From NCBI GenBank assembly GCA_920105625.2, contig OV050033.1, positions 52,968,780 through 53,032,779 on the forward strand: a stretch of DNA of 64,000 nt, written 5' to 3'. The position numbers were made by a program, and so were the translations under genes. Below are positions 46,516-60,695 of this stretch, piece by piece (position 1 is the stretch's first letter; every line of letters starts with the position of its first letter). The DNA comes from Clusia tigrina (taxonomy: Eukaryota; Arthropoda; Insecta; Diptera; Clusiidae). Below the pieces are notes generated by a model. It was not told the origin of the DNA, searched no databases, and saw nothing but the letters and a program-made list of their open reading frames with translations.

Positions 46516-48319
46516 AAATTTCCGCTTAGATTTGAAGCGTTTGCGAATGACCCGGCACCTCATCATTGAAGAGAGTGGAATTGATTGAGTTAAAAGCTTC
46601 GCTGAACAGATGATCTGAACGAATCTTACCGAACAATCCTATACAATGAAATGCCTTGCCTAATTCCACTAAGTTGAATATTCTTCTTAGTTATCACCGT
46701 CGAAATTTCGTATATATATCGTCACATAGGATAAGGCACTTTTACGGCTGTCAATTAGCCTATCTTGCACTACATAAACTTTTGCTTCATTCTAAACAAT
46801 CCCCCTGTAAATTGTGTAGTTTGTTCCGTAATATTTTTGTATAAACCATCTTCAATTATTATTTATATTCTATTATTATTTTATTATATTATTATTTTTT
46901 TATCATATCTAATTGGGCAATAATTTTAAATGAAATTCCACACGGTTTTAATTGTACAAATAAAAGAAATGTGATATAACTTTTCAAATAATTTCTATAC
47001 TCTCTCTACAAGCCATACAGCAACTTTTCAGAAGTTATCGCTTTCTCATATTTAACTACTCATACTTCCAATTTTACTTATATATTGTTTACGCAGACAA
47101 CATTATTGAACTGAGTACATTCTCTATAAAGCAGGGGTGGCCAATTCGTGTTATAGTCCGTGCCACTCAGGCCCAAAATTACTATAAACTCAATAGGTGC
47201 ACAACTTGATATCCGTTCCCGTTACCATGAATTTAACGATTTCAATCAGCGATAAAAACACCGACAGCTCAAAGCCAATACCAGTACCAGTTGACAGTAC
47301 TGGCGCATTTGTTTGCCGTTTAGTACGAGCGTTGGTCACCAGGCTCCCTAAACTAAATTCGTGACATGTGGCAACACTAAAATGAAAGGATGAAGCGTAC
47401 TTAAGCAAATTGCTGTGAGGAAATGTACCTTAATCCATGTTAATTCTTCCCAAAAGGGACGACATTGTTTGTATAATGAAAATTGTTGCGGCTGACCGAA
47501 GGGCCAATTATGGTACTGCTCTGTTCTACACTAAATATAACCCACCTACAAAACTTCCTTGATAAAAATATTGTTTAATATGAATTTCTAAAATTTAGTG
47601 ATAAACCTACCTCTGAATGTCAAAAGAAAGTGCGTTAAAAATGTAACACTGCCGTTTCATAAAACAAGTTCCAATCTTTATTTAATGATTATTTCAATTG
47701 TTGCTAAATTTATAACCACAAACTTCCCTTTGACTTGCAATTGCTGGCAGAAATTAAGAGCTTTTAACAATTGTGCCGATTCGTAGTTTAGGTTAGTTAT
47801 AAAAAATTTTTAACAATTATTAACTAAAAGCGAACACAACTTAAAAAGAAGAACTAAACGCTGAAAGCTCAAACACAACCAAATAATAAATACAAATAAT
47901 TATTATAGTAATAATGAAAATTTCTTCCACACTCTTCGATGTACTTCTAAGCTAAAAATAAATTGAAAACGCGACCAGATACTTTACTATTTAAGCAAGA
48001 AACACACAAAGAAAATCACTTGAGAAACTTTAAGAAAATGTTTATAATTTCCATGCAGAATACTACTTTAAACTAATAACTTTAAGTGTAGAGTAATTTT
48101 TTAAGCGAACACTTTGTAAAACCAAAAACAAAAATGGATCCTCGATTACACACACACACACACACGCAGCCATAGACACAGCCACTGACATAGTCACATT
48201 CCACTCAAACAGAAGATGATTAATTGTAATTCACAGAACGCCACCACCAGGAACGAAACCGACTCAAATGAAATTCACTCAAATGCATAAAATAATAAAC
48301 ACAACTATTAATACAAACA

Positions 48320-48760
48320 AAATAAATATGGACACTATTAATATGAAAAATCAAATAGGAAAAATTTAATATGATAAAAATGAATACGAAAAATTACGTA
48401 TGAAAAATTAAACATCAAAAATCAAATTGGAAAAAATTAAATTTAAAAAAATTTAAAAATAATATATAAAACAATTAAATGAAACAAATTGAATATGAAA
48501 AATTATATATGAAAAATTAAACATGAAAAATTAAATTCGAAAAAATTAAATATGACACAATTTACTATGAAAAAATGATATATAAAAATATGATAACAAA
48601 ATTAAATATGAAACTTTTTAATATGAAAAAATTTAATATCAAAAAATTAAATATGAAAAAAAAAATTTAATTCGAGAAAATTAAATATGAAAAACTGAAA
48701 TACGGCAAAATTAAATATGAAACAAATCAAATATAAAAATATTAAATTAACAAACTAAAA
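48320..48760. repeat. A+T minisatellite, AAATATGAAAAATT unit
   Basis: Imperfect 14-16 bp units (AAATTAAATATGAAAA and variants) fill about 440 bp. A (CA)n tract lies nearby at 48148-48166. There is no coding content. Confidence 0.75.
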
Positions 48761-49899
48761 CCTTCATTTACACCCAACAATTAAATCACAAATTAAACTT
48801 TAAATAAACGGAATAAATACTTAAATTTAACAGCAAAGAAAAGTAATGCGAATCACTCTGTGAAGATGGACTCCACTGAATTGGGAGTGCATTCTTCCAG
48901 AACTACTCGAGTAACTCTCCACACTCGGTACTCTTGCTGCGTATGTATGTGAATCTATGTATGTATGTGTTTGTATCTCTTTGTGCGAATGTATTTAAGG
49001 ATATTTTTAATATAAACGCTCAAATTTTATCTAAGGTTGTTTCGAATTTCTAACAAAATTTTTAATTTATTATTAATTTTTTTAAAGCCATATACGCGTA
49101 ATTATTTACACACTTAGTAAATAAATTAAATTTAACTACAAATTAATATATATAAATTTCTAATGTTCATATTTTTAATGTTTTTCCTTTTTTTATGTGG
49201 TTTTTTTATTATTTACTTTAAAAAATTATACAACTTAAGAAGCAGATCCAGTATACCAAGGAATCTTTGATGATAAGTTAAAAAATTTACTTTTCTTTCT
49301 ATATTGTACTTTATTATTATTTTTTTATTAAGCGCATTCGATTCGTCACTCTATCGGAGATAGGACATACTTTTGTATGGAAAAGATATCGAATAAATTA
49401 TACTCGGATTAAACAAGCGAATTTTTCCATCCTCGATTGAAAAGTGCTGCCAAATGAAAATTGTTTGAAAACCAACGAGATTAAAAATTACCCACTAAAA
49501 TTCCCAGGGATTTTCTGTATTTTAGCTGTTTAGATTTAAATAAAACAAAAATTAATCTTTGGATTTTGTTTTTTGATTTTAAATATTTTTATTCTGTTGA
49601 TTTAAATTATATGCAGATGATTAGTTTGCGTTAAAAATATAAAGAAAGTAAAGGTTTAAAAAAAACAGTTGAAACAGTGCTGCCAAGTTGCCACTTACTC
49701 GTGTGCTGTTTTATTCGCACACTCGTTACGAGCTCAATATAAGTTACAAATCGAATGCGCCTAATATTAATAATAATATTATAGATGTAATTATTATAAT
49801 TATTATGGTATTATTAACTAATTATTATATAATTATTATTGGTGTTATTATGATTACTAATTGCTGCATTTATATCATAATATTTTATTATAGTTACAA
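48761..49899. other. Intergenic, no gene seen
   Basis: A+T-rich sequence including a TATGTATGTG tract near 48945-48970. No exon, RNA gene or transposon was recognised. Confidence 0.5.
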
Positions 49900-51200
49900 A
49901 AAAAAAATTTAAATTGGTAACTATTTTTTATTTTTTCTTGGATATATTTATCATTTTTTTTATTACTATGGATTTTATTGTTTATAAATTTATAACTTCT
50001 ACAACAAAAGGCTATACAAACTTTTTCTTTTTTTTGTATTTTATTGTATAATATGTTTTTTTATTATTTGTTTTTATTATTATTATATATATTATATTTT
50101 TATTCTTTTTTTATTTATTGTATGTTATATAGTATTATATTTTTATTATTTTTTATTAATTTTTGAAAAAATAACAATTATAAATTTCTTGTTTTTATTT
50201 AATTATTTTAATTTCATTATTATTTTATATATTTAACTTAATTTATAATTATGATATTTAACTTGTATAACAATTATTGGTATAAATTGGAATAACCCAA
50301 AAAACTTTTATCAAAAACTAAAAATTTTATTACTTTTTTATTATATAATTTTTTTAATTTTTAATAATAATATTTTTATAATATATTATTTATTTTATAA
50401 TATATAATTTATTTGATAATATTTATTTATATATAGTTATTATTTTATTTTTAATAATTATATTTTATATTTATTATATATTTATTTTTTTATTTATTAT
50501 TATATTATATTTTGATTCATTATAATTATTTTCTTTTATAGTTTTCTTTTTTTAATCAATATGTAAAAGCAATTATTTTTTATTTATTTTAACTTTATTT
50601 TATTCTTTAAAAAATATTATGTTTTTTTTAATATTTATTTATTATTTTTATTGTTTAATTTGTATAATAAAGTCCTCTCTCCAAACCAATTTGTATCAAA
50701 AGTAACAAAAAATAGTTTTATCTTTACTTTGTTATCTTATAATTAACAATAATTTATTAAATTATTTATTATAATTTTTTAATTATTTTTCTATATTTAA
50801 TATGAAAATATGTTTATATATTATAAATAGATATATTACTATAATTATATCGCCCTGTAAAACTTATGGCAAAAAAGAAGCTGCCACAAATTTTAATAAA
50901 ATATTTATTATATTTAATCATTTACTTCCATTTTTTAATTATTTTTTTCTGTATTAATTATTAAACGACTCTAAGTATAAATATTAATTACCTCTGCCAT
51001 AAATCGTAAGAAAAGGAACAACATTTGTTTTCCAATGCTAAATATTAATTTTACTTGTATAATTTAATTTTTTATTTCTTTAGAAGGGTAATAATTTTAA
51101 ATATATAAGATTGTATGATTATTTATATATATTATTACTAATTATATATATTTTTATCATTTTATTACGAATTGATTTTATAGTAATTTGTTATTTTTTT
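49900..51200. other. Extremely A+T-rich intergenic block
   Basis: About 1.3 kb with very little G or C, dominated by TTATTATTTTTATT and ATATATTA runs. It resembles the block at 8925-10020. No gene can be supported. Confidence 0.75.
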
Positions 51201-52719
51201 CGATCCCTCTTTTAGTATTAAGTAAACCTTAAGCTACCCTTACACGAATTATTCTGCACTCGGCCGATCGGTTCGGATGGGCAATTTACGTCTCAACAGA
51301 AATAGAAAAATCTGCCGAATTAAAAACTGCTTTTGTATATTTTCTACTCGCTCAATTCAAATTAGTTTTTGGTTGAAACCGTGATGGAAACATTGCAAAG
51401 GCTTCACAAATTCAAGTTTCTCCATTATGGATCTGTCTATATATTTAATAAAGCACCAGTGTCAGTTCGGTATTAACTATTCCGGCTGTATTAATATAAT
51501 TTTATGGAAGTTTTTTAAGTCCCCAAGCAATTCGCTCACTCTCGAAGACTATTCTTCAATTATATATTTGCCGAAGTTGAGAATCCTTATTCTAACAGAT
51601 GCTTTCGATATTATCTCATCAGATGTCTTTTGATGTTATCGCATTAATCACATATTACAAAAGCGGGGTGAACTTTATTATTTACTGCTATTTTCTATAT
51701 TAATTTTTATGAAATTAAATAACTTATGTGGACCAGGTGCGTCCTCGTTTATTCTTTCACCTTTCGAACATGTTCTCCTTTACATTTTACCATATTTTCA
51801 GTTAAGTTTGATCAATTATTTATTAGTTTTTAGTCGGCTACTTGTCTTTAGCTTCGATATGCATAATGTCTCCTTTTAAAATATGTTCCATAACAAATTT
51901 GAAGGACCCGTCACTTATGAGGACCGAAGAACTCAGCCATCAACAAAAATCAAGATTATGGCAGGGGTCGTATAAACTGAAAGTCTGGAATATAGTAAAG
52001 GGAAGAATAAAACTGAATGGAGATCAATATGAGAAGAAGCAATATGAATGGTAACAGGCAGTCCGACTTCATATCGTCAGAAATAAAGCCCTATTAAAAT
52101 CCAATGGCACAACCCGTTCTTAGTTTATGGTCTCTCATCCATCTCAGGACAGTTCTTAGGATATGTTGCTCCTTACAGTAAAAACCGTAGCAGATAAGGA
52201 GCATAATTTTTGTATTGTATTAGAACTCGCAGAACTAGAACCCTACTTACGACATGTTGTAGAACACAATATGTATATTATGTATAACGAAGGTATTGGA
52301 CAGTGTTTTATTCTGTAACTTTGTTGTATAGTTCCAAACAATTGAAGGAAACCATGAATATCAAAAAAAGATTGGGATTAGTTTGATCTTATATGATAGC
52401 CCAAAATATACCACATTAATTCTCTATATTATATCCACATAATAGAGAAATAAGGCGCCAGCAAATGTGTACCTTCATATACACTTTCACTAATAGTAAC
52501 GATATTGTTGTTGTCTGCAGTTCGGTTTGTATCAACCTAGAAATGTTTCAGGAAGCTCATGGAATATAATGCCATATTCCTTTCCACATACCTGATAGTC
52601 CAGGTAACGTAGTATTGGTCTTTGATACCAAAGGTTCCAGGTGCAGGCCATGATTGGATCCATTTCTATTTAACAACATTTCTAAAAAAAAAAAGACAAA
52701 AGGTTTAAATTCTTCTTTG
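51201..52719. other. Intergenic, no gene seen
   Basis: Short open frames (51427-51633, 51842-52054) show no recognised domain and no convincing splice context. Nothing else was identified. Confidence 0.45.
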
Positions 52720-53160
52720 TGAGACGCCAACTTCCGCGTTGGTTTCCTTGTGAGAACACAACTCCCGCATTGATGCCTTTCTGAGGCGCCCTCCCACGAT
52801 TTAATTTTCTTGTGAGACGCCATTGATTTCTTTGTGGGACCCCAACTGCCTCATTGATTTCTTTCTGAGACCCAAACTCCCGCTTTGGTTTCCTTGTGAG
52901 ACGCCAACTCCCGCTTTGGTTTCCTTGTGAGAACCCAACTCCCTCATTGATTTCTTTGTGAGACCCCAACTCCCTCATTGATTTCTTTCTGAGGCCCCAA
53001 CTCCCGCTTTGGTTTCCTTGTGAGACCCCAGCTGCCCCATTGATTTCTTTCTGAGATCCCAACTCCCGCATTGATTTCCTTGTGAGAACCCAACTCCCGC
53101 TTTGGTTTCCTTGTGAGACGCTAACTCCCTAATTGATTTCTTTGTGGGAGACTCATCTTC
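52720..53160. repeat. Minisatellite, about 33-bp unit
   Basis: About thirteen copies alternate between TTTGTGAGACCCCAACTCCC and TTCCTTGTGAGAACCCAACT types, each with CGCTTTGG or TCATTGAT. The unit is a multiple of three, so minus-strand frames (52682-53071, 52975-53202) read as GSQKEIN/GVGFSQGNQ repeats. No nonrepetitive part suggests a protein. Confidence 0.9.
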
Positions 53161-54071
53161 CGGAATTAATTGACTCTTCTCCGAAAGTGTTTCTTGCTGC
53201 AATAAGCTTTCGAAATCAAATAGAATCGGTTATAAAATATATAGTAAGCCCATTAACCTGTGCTAATAATAGAAGTTCCTCATAATTGTCATATACCCAT
53301 GGTGGACTCTCAATTATTATTATAATTTTCTCCTTTTTTTAATATTTCATTCTTTTACTTTTGAATTGCTTTGCTATATGCTCCAAGACATATTTCCTAC
53401 CTCTCTATATAACCACTGCTTGAACCTTAAAATTAGGAGACTATTCCACAGTCTACAGTAAGAATTGTACACCAATCCATCAGACGATTTTGTATACCTA
53501 CTTTATACCGAAGCAATCCCTCCAAGCGTGTCTAACTTAATTTGACAAATACATATACCAGAAGAATCCTTGTTAAATTTGCTACAAATTTACTTTTACA
53601 AACATTTTATTTTTTATTAATTTATAACAAAATGGATATATTGATATATGAATACACTGAAAAAAATATGCATATTGCATGTACTCTAAGCGAGGTTTTA
53701 AGCTATCTTAGTCGTACACAAAACTAACTCTCTTAAGAAGGAGCGCATCACTCTCTTACGCCCCACTCTGTGTAAAATTGTCGAGCGTCGTAATTTTAGG
53801 TCTTTTTGTATATTTTTTTATGAAAAATATTTTCTATTAGCAATAAATTTTTCTATAAAACAAATGTCTACGTGTAAAGTAAAAGAAATATGTATATTTA
53901 AATAGCGTAAACATTAATTAAAGAAGCAACTCCTTTTTCGCAATCGAAAGGATATAAAAGACGAATTTAAAAAATGATACACTAAATACAAGTATAAAAA
54001 ATTTAATAATAACATTTAAAAATGAGGATATCACTCACACATATTGACACACGCATCCTACAAACACACTC

Positions 54072-54103
<32 letters not shown>

Positions 54104-54599
54104 GTGCAAGCAAAGAAAACACCACAAACAAAAACAACATCGATTTTTTTATGCAAATATATTGGAAAGAAATGAGAACTTTTAAATAATTGTTGATGTT
54201 TGTTGTAAAAATTTGAAAAAAATTAATTATATTTTGTATTTTGTTGAGTTCAGTCCGTGCACATTGCATACAGGGTGTTTTCCCTTTACCAATGATTACA
54301 AAATAAGCTGAAAATTAAGTTAATCAAAGCTGGACAACAAATTGTTGGTCAAATCAAGAGGGGAAGTCAAGCAAAAATATCGGTGGAGAATTAGTCGAGA
54401 GCCTTTGTGAAGCAATATCGACACGATAGCAAGAACACATCGTGTTCTATAGGATTATTATGTTCATTATTATTTTATATTATATATTATAATATATTTA
54501 TTATAATATACTTATATTAACAAAACTGTCGTCACAGATTTGTTATTTGATAATGGCACTCACTAAAAAATCCCCCTCCCTCACTGAGAACGTCTCTCC
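53161..54599. other. Intergenic; (CA)n tract, no gene seen
   Basis: A perfect (CA)n run lies at 54072-54100. Near 54525-54585 the sequence AAAACTGTCGTC with CCTCCCTCACTGAGA resembles 10913-10955, which suggests remnants of one dispersed repeat at both places. No gene was recognised. Confidence 0.5.
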
Positions 54600-56720
54600 A
54601 CCCCGGAACCCTTTTCATACTTCCTTCTCACTTCATCCTTATTGGACTCTGAAAGTTACTCCTAAGTCCAGGTCGAGCTTTTTCCACTGGGGCACATTCT
54701 CCACAGATTTCGCTACGTGGCCCGGTTTCTCTTTGCTGGTTAGCATGACCTCCACAATTTTGTCGGTAGCTAAAATTTTTCCGATTCCCCATTCCACAGG
54801 GGTGCTCTCTCTTTACCACCTTGTGCCTCTCTCTTTGCACGTTAAAAAAGGTGTGCTCTTCACCATCCGCTTTGCTATTGCCCGGTCTTCGATTTTTTCC
54901 GTGCGGTGTACATACTTAAAAGTATAGAAGTATGTATAAGTATCCATGGCTGTTTCTGCATGTTCCTCCTATCCAGCTCGCTATATCGGGAATGAGTCGG
55001 CGCCTCTCGGTGGTCCAACGTTCTTGTCAATGCTTTTCGGTTTACTGCTTTTATTTCGCGCCGTTACTCTGGTATTTTTACCCATATTAACTTCCCGTAG
55101 CTGCTTGCGTTTGAGGGCCAAGAGATCGATAAGGGTTCAGCCGCTAATTATCAGAATTGCCGGCTCCGACATAGTACGGTGAGCTGAAGCTACTCGCGGA
55201 GCAGCGGTTCGTTGCACGGAGGATTAAACTTTCTTTCGGGCGTGCACCTTCAGCTTGTCGGCTCACAATTCGCTACCATAGAGCAGAATGGAGTACTTTG
55301 TCGTCATCAGAGGCGTCCTCTTGCTGGATGTCGGCCCTTCCATGTTTGCCAATAGTTTGCTGAGAGAAGCCGTTACCCGTGCTACCATGGCCGCCGCATT
55401 TGCGCCCAGTAGGTGAGCTTGAAGTCAAGCTGAATTCCCATGTATTTTATTACCTTTCATGTCCTGATATTATCGGAGCAAACTCCCATATCAATTACGA
55501 TTGAGATGTCCTTTCTCGTACGAAATAGCATCTCTATGCCCAAAATGCCGCCTTAGCTTATATTCAAAAGGTCCGGTCCGAGGCTGGACCCTTGCACTGC
55601 CCCTGACGTAATGGTTTTGGGGTTGGTCTCATATATTAAATAGTCATCTTTCAGGTAGCTCCGGATTATCTTATTCAGATGAGCTGGTATCTGAGAGCGA
55701 TTTTCGAGTGCCGCAATCATGTGCACCCACCTAGCGCTGTTGAAAGTGTCTGACATCTCTACTCGCCTGGTAGTGATTTCCTTGCTGTGTCGCTAACACA
55801 CTCTCTATGACGTCTTCTATGGCGCCAACTGTGGACTTTCCTGGCCGAAAACTGTATTGTCGGATGGATTATCCCCCAGAGTGGCTACTGCTGTTCTGGG
55901 TTTATGGAGTTGCTCCAAAAGTGTCTAGCATACTCGTACACGGCGGTTTCCTTTTCCCTTCCTGATGAGCAGTAGTCGCTGCCTTTTTGCATACATCTGG
56001 GGAATATTCCTTCTGCCAGGCAGGCGTTGTACATATCAAGAAGTTCTTGGGCGTACTATGTTTAGGACGTCTGCTGGAATACTGTCGATACCGGGTGCTC
56101 TGTTTCTCTGTAAGGTGGTGGCGGCTACTTTAAAAGCATCTTCCTTGACCAGCATTTCCGTTTCTTCTCTTAGGGAATAGAGCGATTACTATTTTTTCCA
56201 TAACATGATCTTCTAGTTGGGGTACCGATGCTCTTGCTCCAAGCTTTTTCATTACGATTTTATTTCCCAGTCCCCATGGATTGTTGTTTATGTCGTTTCG
56301 AAGCTCCTCCCATTTCTTCTCCTTGCTAGTGCGAGTAGCAGTTTCGAAGGTTTTCCTTGCAGCTTTGAGATCTTCCCTTTCGGCAATCGCAGACCCTACA
56401 CGGCCCTAGTGTACTTTCTTCTGCACCGCGTACAGATCCGTCTGAGTTGGACTATTTCCTCTGTCCACCAGTAAGCGATCCTCTTGTGTTTGTTCGGGCT
56501 TATCTTAGGCATCGCTTTGCTATAGGCTCTATCTCTCTCTATACACTGCATGGTCTGCTTCGGCGTCCAATGTCTAATGGAGTGTTTGCCTCGAGCTCAG
56601 CAAATTAGCACGTCCGGGTTTAGCTTTGACACATTCCACTTGCGAGCTCCGCCTCCACTTATGTTGGGAGCATGGTTGCGTAGTGCTTTTTTCATAGAAA
56701 GTGTAGCGCATTTTCCGTTC
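54600..56720 (-). mobile_element. Decayed R1/Jockey-type LINE ORF2 (reverse transcriptase)
   Basis: Minus-strand translations in several frames give, from 5' to 3': KISPNKHKRIAYWWTEEIVQ then LRRICTRCRRKYT near 56400-56510 (region before the RT domain); DTFNSARWVHMIAALENRSQ then SGAVQGSSLGPDLLNIS at 55553-55756 (RT motifs); and later AAAMVARVTASLSKLLANME near 55370. VEVMLTSKEKPGHVAKSVEN, at 54680-54760, resembles an ORF2 C-terminus. Order and spacing fit one ORF2 of about 2.1 kb. There are many frameshifts and stops, and the catalytic YADD box was not found intact. Plus-strand frames in this interval are shadows. The element is dead. Confidence 0.85.
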
Positions 56721-58702
56721 TAGTCTGCTAAGACTTTAAAAGATTTCTGGTCGGAATCAAGGTTTCGTGTGTCGCCAACACTAAAAATTTTCCTCAGCTA
56801 TTCGACACCATGGAACACTTTAAGGAAGACCCGTCTGTTGAGTCTGGATACCCTACATACGAGCCCACTTTTGCTTGACTTACCCTACAACACTCCAACC
56901 TGTGAAACAACTGATTTCAAGCCTTTCTTTATAATTTCTTTATATACTCTCATATTTTTCAGTTCCAAAACAAAGTTTATATTTAAAATTACTATCAAAA
57001 ATCGTACTCAGTTTATGTAAAAATGTCTCACAACACCCTGTACACTTGTTTTTAGGGTAATTTGTAGCTAGTTTATTACGTAAAAAAAACAATATAAAAT
57101 CACACTTAAAATAATTATATGCAATAAGGTTAGTAAATAAAATTCTACAGCAGAGTTTGTTCAATGGAAAAGAAATTCAATATTTGTTTTATTTAGCATG
57201 AAAATATATTTAAAATAACTAAAAAAAAAATCAAAACTAAATGCAAATAAATAAAAATAACTATGCATATAATTAATTGTTATAATTTAAACCAATTATA
57301 TTGACAAAGGAAAAACTAGCATTAAATTTAAGCCAAAAACAAATACCAAAAAAAATCGTTAATTATTGAAGAAATTATTGAATTACCCCCGCTCACCGGC
57401 AAATAACTCACTTCATTCCTGCCCCACCCCCAAAAAATGGAGTTAAATATAAATTAATAATTAATTAGTTAATTAATTAATAATTGCCCAATTAAAAAAC
57501 AAAATTAGTTAATATTAGTAATTAAAATGCAACAAGAAAGAAATAAACTGCATGTAAAAATAAAACACACACAAAACCGAAGCGAAACCAAACATAATAA
57601 TAATTAAATTAATTAAATAAATTTTTGAATTGAAAGTCTGTTGTCGGTATGCGTTATTGACAGACAAAGGATGCTTCGTCACATTGACGATAATTAATTA
57701 TAATAATTAATTAAATTAATTTAATTAAATTAATAGCATAAAATTAATTTACGGAAAATGGAAAATTGAGGAAAAAAAATGAATAAAAAATTATTTTGAA
57801 AAAATTATGAAATGTTTAATTTTTTGGATCAAGGATTTAAATCAAGCAGTAGCAAATAATAAACAATGGGCCAACAATGGTAATAAAAGGTAATCGACTG
57901 AAATAATAATTATTTTCTATTGTACTTATATACTAAAGGTCTACTAATATACTAAAAGCCTGATGCATCTGAATAACACCACACATGGAACGGGAAGGGT
58001 TGTGGGATTCCATTTCAACAGCCATCCCCCCCTCCTCTATTTTCGAAGTCGCTCAAACAAATCACTAAAAACTATTTTGCTTTTTCAAATATTGTTAAGC
58101 GATTGTCCATCTACGGATTAAATTTAATTGTTAGTTTTTTGTTTGTTATATTTTAAATAATATGTTTGTATTTATTTAAATGTTCCTATATTCATTTTTT
58201 CCCTCCATCCATTATGCCATTCCATCTTCCATTTTTTAATTTTCTTTTTAAATAAGCAACATTTTTTTATTACTTAATTCACAACTTTGATTTTATTTTC
58301 AGTGTGTTGAAGTATTTTGTTCAATCAGCTGACTGATGACGTACACAAAGATGCACAAGTCTAATCATGTTAATAGATTTTCATTACGATTCGTTGATTT
58401 TTGGATTATGACACAAACAACAACAACAAAATTAGAAATAAAAGTATATGAAAAGATCATTCGAATGCCACCGTGATTCATACTAAATTATTGTAATCAT
58501 GGTGAAAATAAAGGTGGACGCTCCGTGTAAATTGGTTCCTTTCTGGTTAGTTGTTCTTGACATTTGTTTTTGTTGTTGTTGTTCCTCTCAGTGTTGTGTT
58601 TTTACCAGCAATAAAGAATGAACATGTTACTGCTTCATAATCCGTTGTTTTTAATGCTGCTGGCATTTTACTACCTAATCTGGAGCATTCTCTCTAAAAA
58701 TG
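56721..58702. other. Intergenic, no gene seen
   Basis: A+T-rich sequence with (AATTAATT)n-like runs near 57445-57490 and 57695-57735. No coding exon or RNA gene was recognised. Confidence 0.5.
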
Positions 58703-58900
58703 CCACCAGAGACCACAGAGACGTGACACTTGAACGCATCTCGTTTTGCGCAAAACTGTAGGAGTGTTGCTGATTTTCTTCGGATCCAATGATAAACAAA
58801 CCTATCCATATAGCAACTAATGATTAACAAAGAGTTGTTTTTTTTAAACTCAGATAATTTGACGTTTAAGTGTCGGTTCTCTGTGTTCTCTGATGTCACT
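58703..58900. mobile_element. MITE-like palindromic element, copy 2
   Basis: The left arm CCACCAGAGACCACAGAGAC (58703 on) continuing GTGACACTTGAACG is matched by the complement of 58862-58897 (CAGAGAACACAGAGAACC, GACACTTAAACGTC). Arms are about 35 bp with several mismatches. The right arm strongly resembles that of the element at 32852-33042. Frames on both strands here (58675-59038) are incidental to the palindrome. Confidence 0.65.
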
Positions 58901-60695
58901 GGAAGCAAGTTCTCTCTTTCTACATCTATCAACAATACTTGTTCTCCTCGTAAGTTTAATATAAAAGCCTTTCCTTTGCACAAGTGTATGATATACAATG
59001 GTGATAACGGCTGAGAAAGCACACTCGACAACTAGCATGAACAGAATTTTTATAACATTTAAACTGCACAGTGTTAATAATTAAAAACAGCCTCAGCAAA
59101 TATTTCCCGTACGAGTTGTCCAAGCAAAAGGAAACCGCAAAGGCGTCTAAATATAAGTAACTGAAATTTAGAGGAATGAGAGGACAGTTTGTTAGAGAAT
59201 TGACAGTTCAAACGGGATCTGGAATTCAAAAAAATTGATAATGCATCCACCTCTAAAATTAATTCATTCAGTCTCCTGAATTTATAAAAAAGTAATTTTC
59301 ATTGAACGGTTATTTATTATAATGAATAAAATGTTACAAATTGAATTTGTTTATAAATTTATTTTTCATTAATTTAATTCGCAAAATGTGGCTTATTTTG
59401 GAAGAGTGGATTCGTTTTGGAGACATTGAGAACTCACACGGAAATTGTCATGCTTGACTTTTTTCTGCTGCCAACTTTTCTTAATGAATTGAAGACTATA
59501 AGATTTTTCGAAAGATAATTAATTTTAGGTATCGTCAAGCAATCATTTTGATAAGCAACAATATCAATATACTTAATTTTAATTATTGATTATAATAAAT
59601 ATTAATATTATTTGGAACAGTGAATTCTAGTAATTAATGCCATTAACTCAAAGAGAAGGAAAATGACAGATATAATTACATCGGAAAGGGAACATGTTAC
59701 TCACAACTGTCAAAAAGTCTGAGAATTATACATTTTCTTAACTATGATAGCAATCGTTATCAAATTATATAATTACATTTCTAAAATCTGTTGTTTTTAA
59801 ACTGCAATATAATGAAGTTGATTAAATTAGCTAGTTAAAACGTGAATATAGTTGAAATCTATAACGAACAGCGCTTATTCTCAATAACTCATCTTATATC
59901 ATAAATGACCCTACAGATTAATATATTTTTATGAACCCATTAAAATATCACATACTTTTAGGGTTCAGAATGGCCAATAAATAAATATGTTTTATAACAC
60001 TGGATTTGTATGTGTGTTTATTTCCTTCACACCAATGAATGTGCGTATTCCTTTAATCGTTTCTTTTTTACTGTTAGCTATCTCGCTCTCACTGACTACA
60101 CCACGGAACTTATAAAAAGTGTTGCCGTCATTTATTTCACCACTAAAAATATTTAAAAAGAAGTGCCTTTTTCTAGTTTATAAATATTTGCTTAATTTAT
60201 CGACAGTTGTTAACATATTTATAATAGATATAAAGGAAGTTTTGTTAAATTGGCTTTCGAATTGTCATTAAATTTTGAAAACTGAAGTAATTTTTTGTTT
60301 GAAGGGGAACAGAGTATTTATTTGAGGGAATTGACAACACTGCAGTATTTCTACCGCTGAGCGAAGAAAACAGTTTCTTTTGCGGATAATTGTATTAAAA
60401 TAAGCAAAGGAATTAAACTAATTAGAAATTAATGCAATTATTACTTAAGTGAAAATTGAAATGAGGAATAACATTATTTAAATTTGCACATTTGCAAGAG
60501 ACTAGAACAAAGTGACGCAAATTGCGCTGCCAGCGTTGGTTTGCTTCACAAATTTGCAGTCTTTTGAAAATTGAAAAACGGTTTGGTGCGAAGAAGGTAA
60601 ACGAACGAATAGTTAAATTTATTTATTGAAAAGTGAAATTTTGTTGTTAATTGCAAAATTTTGCGCGGATAAGGACAGCTAAAAGCAGAGCCACG
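58901..60695 (+). other. Upstream flank and 5' UTR of the gamma-tubulin gene
   Basis: No coding exon was recognised. The segment 60350-60695 is less A+T-rich and leads without an in-frame upstream ATG problem into GAGCCACG-ATG, so it probably contains the promoter and the 5' UTR. No clear TATA box at a fixed distance or DRE element was seen; the start site cannot be placed. Confidence 0.4.

Noticed and set aside
52682..53202. GSQKEIN/SQGNQ repeat frames on the minus strand
   Set aside because: Tandem-unit artefact without unique coding sequence or splice context.
54547..55182. Plus-strand frames of 126 and 78 codons
   Set aside because: They are antisense to a recognisable LINE ORF2 remnant.
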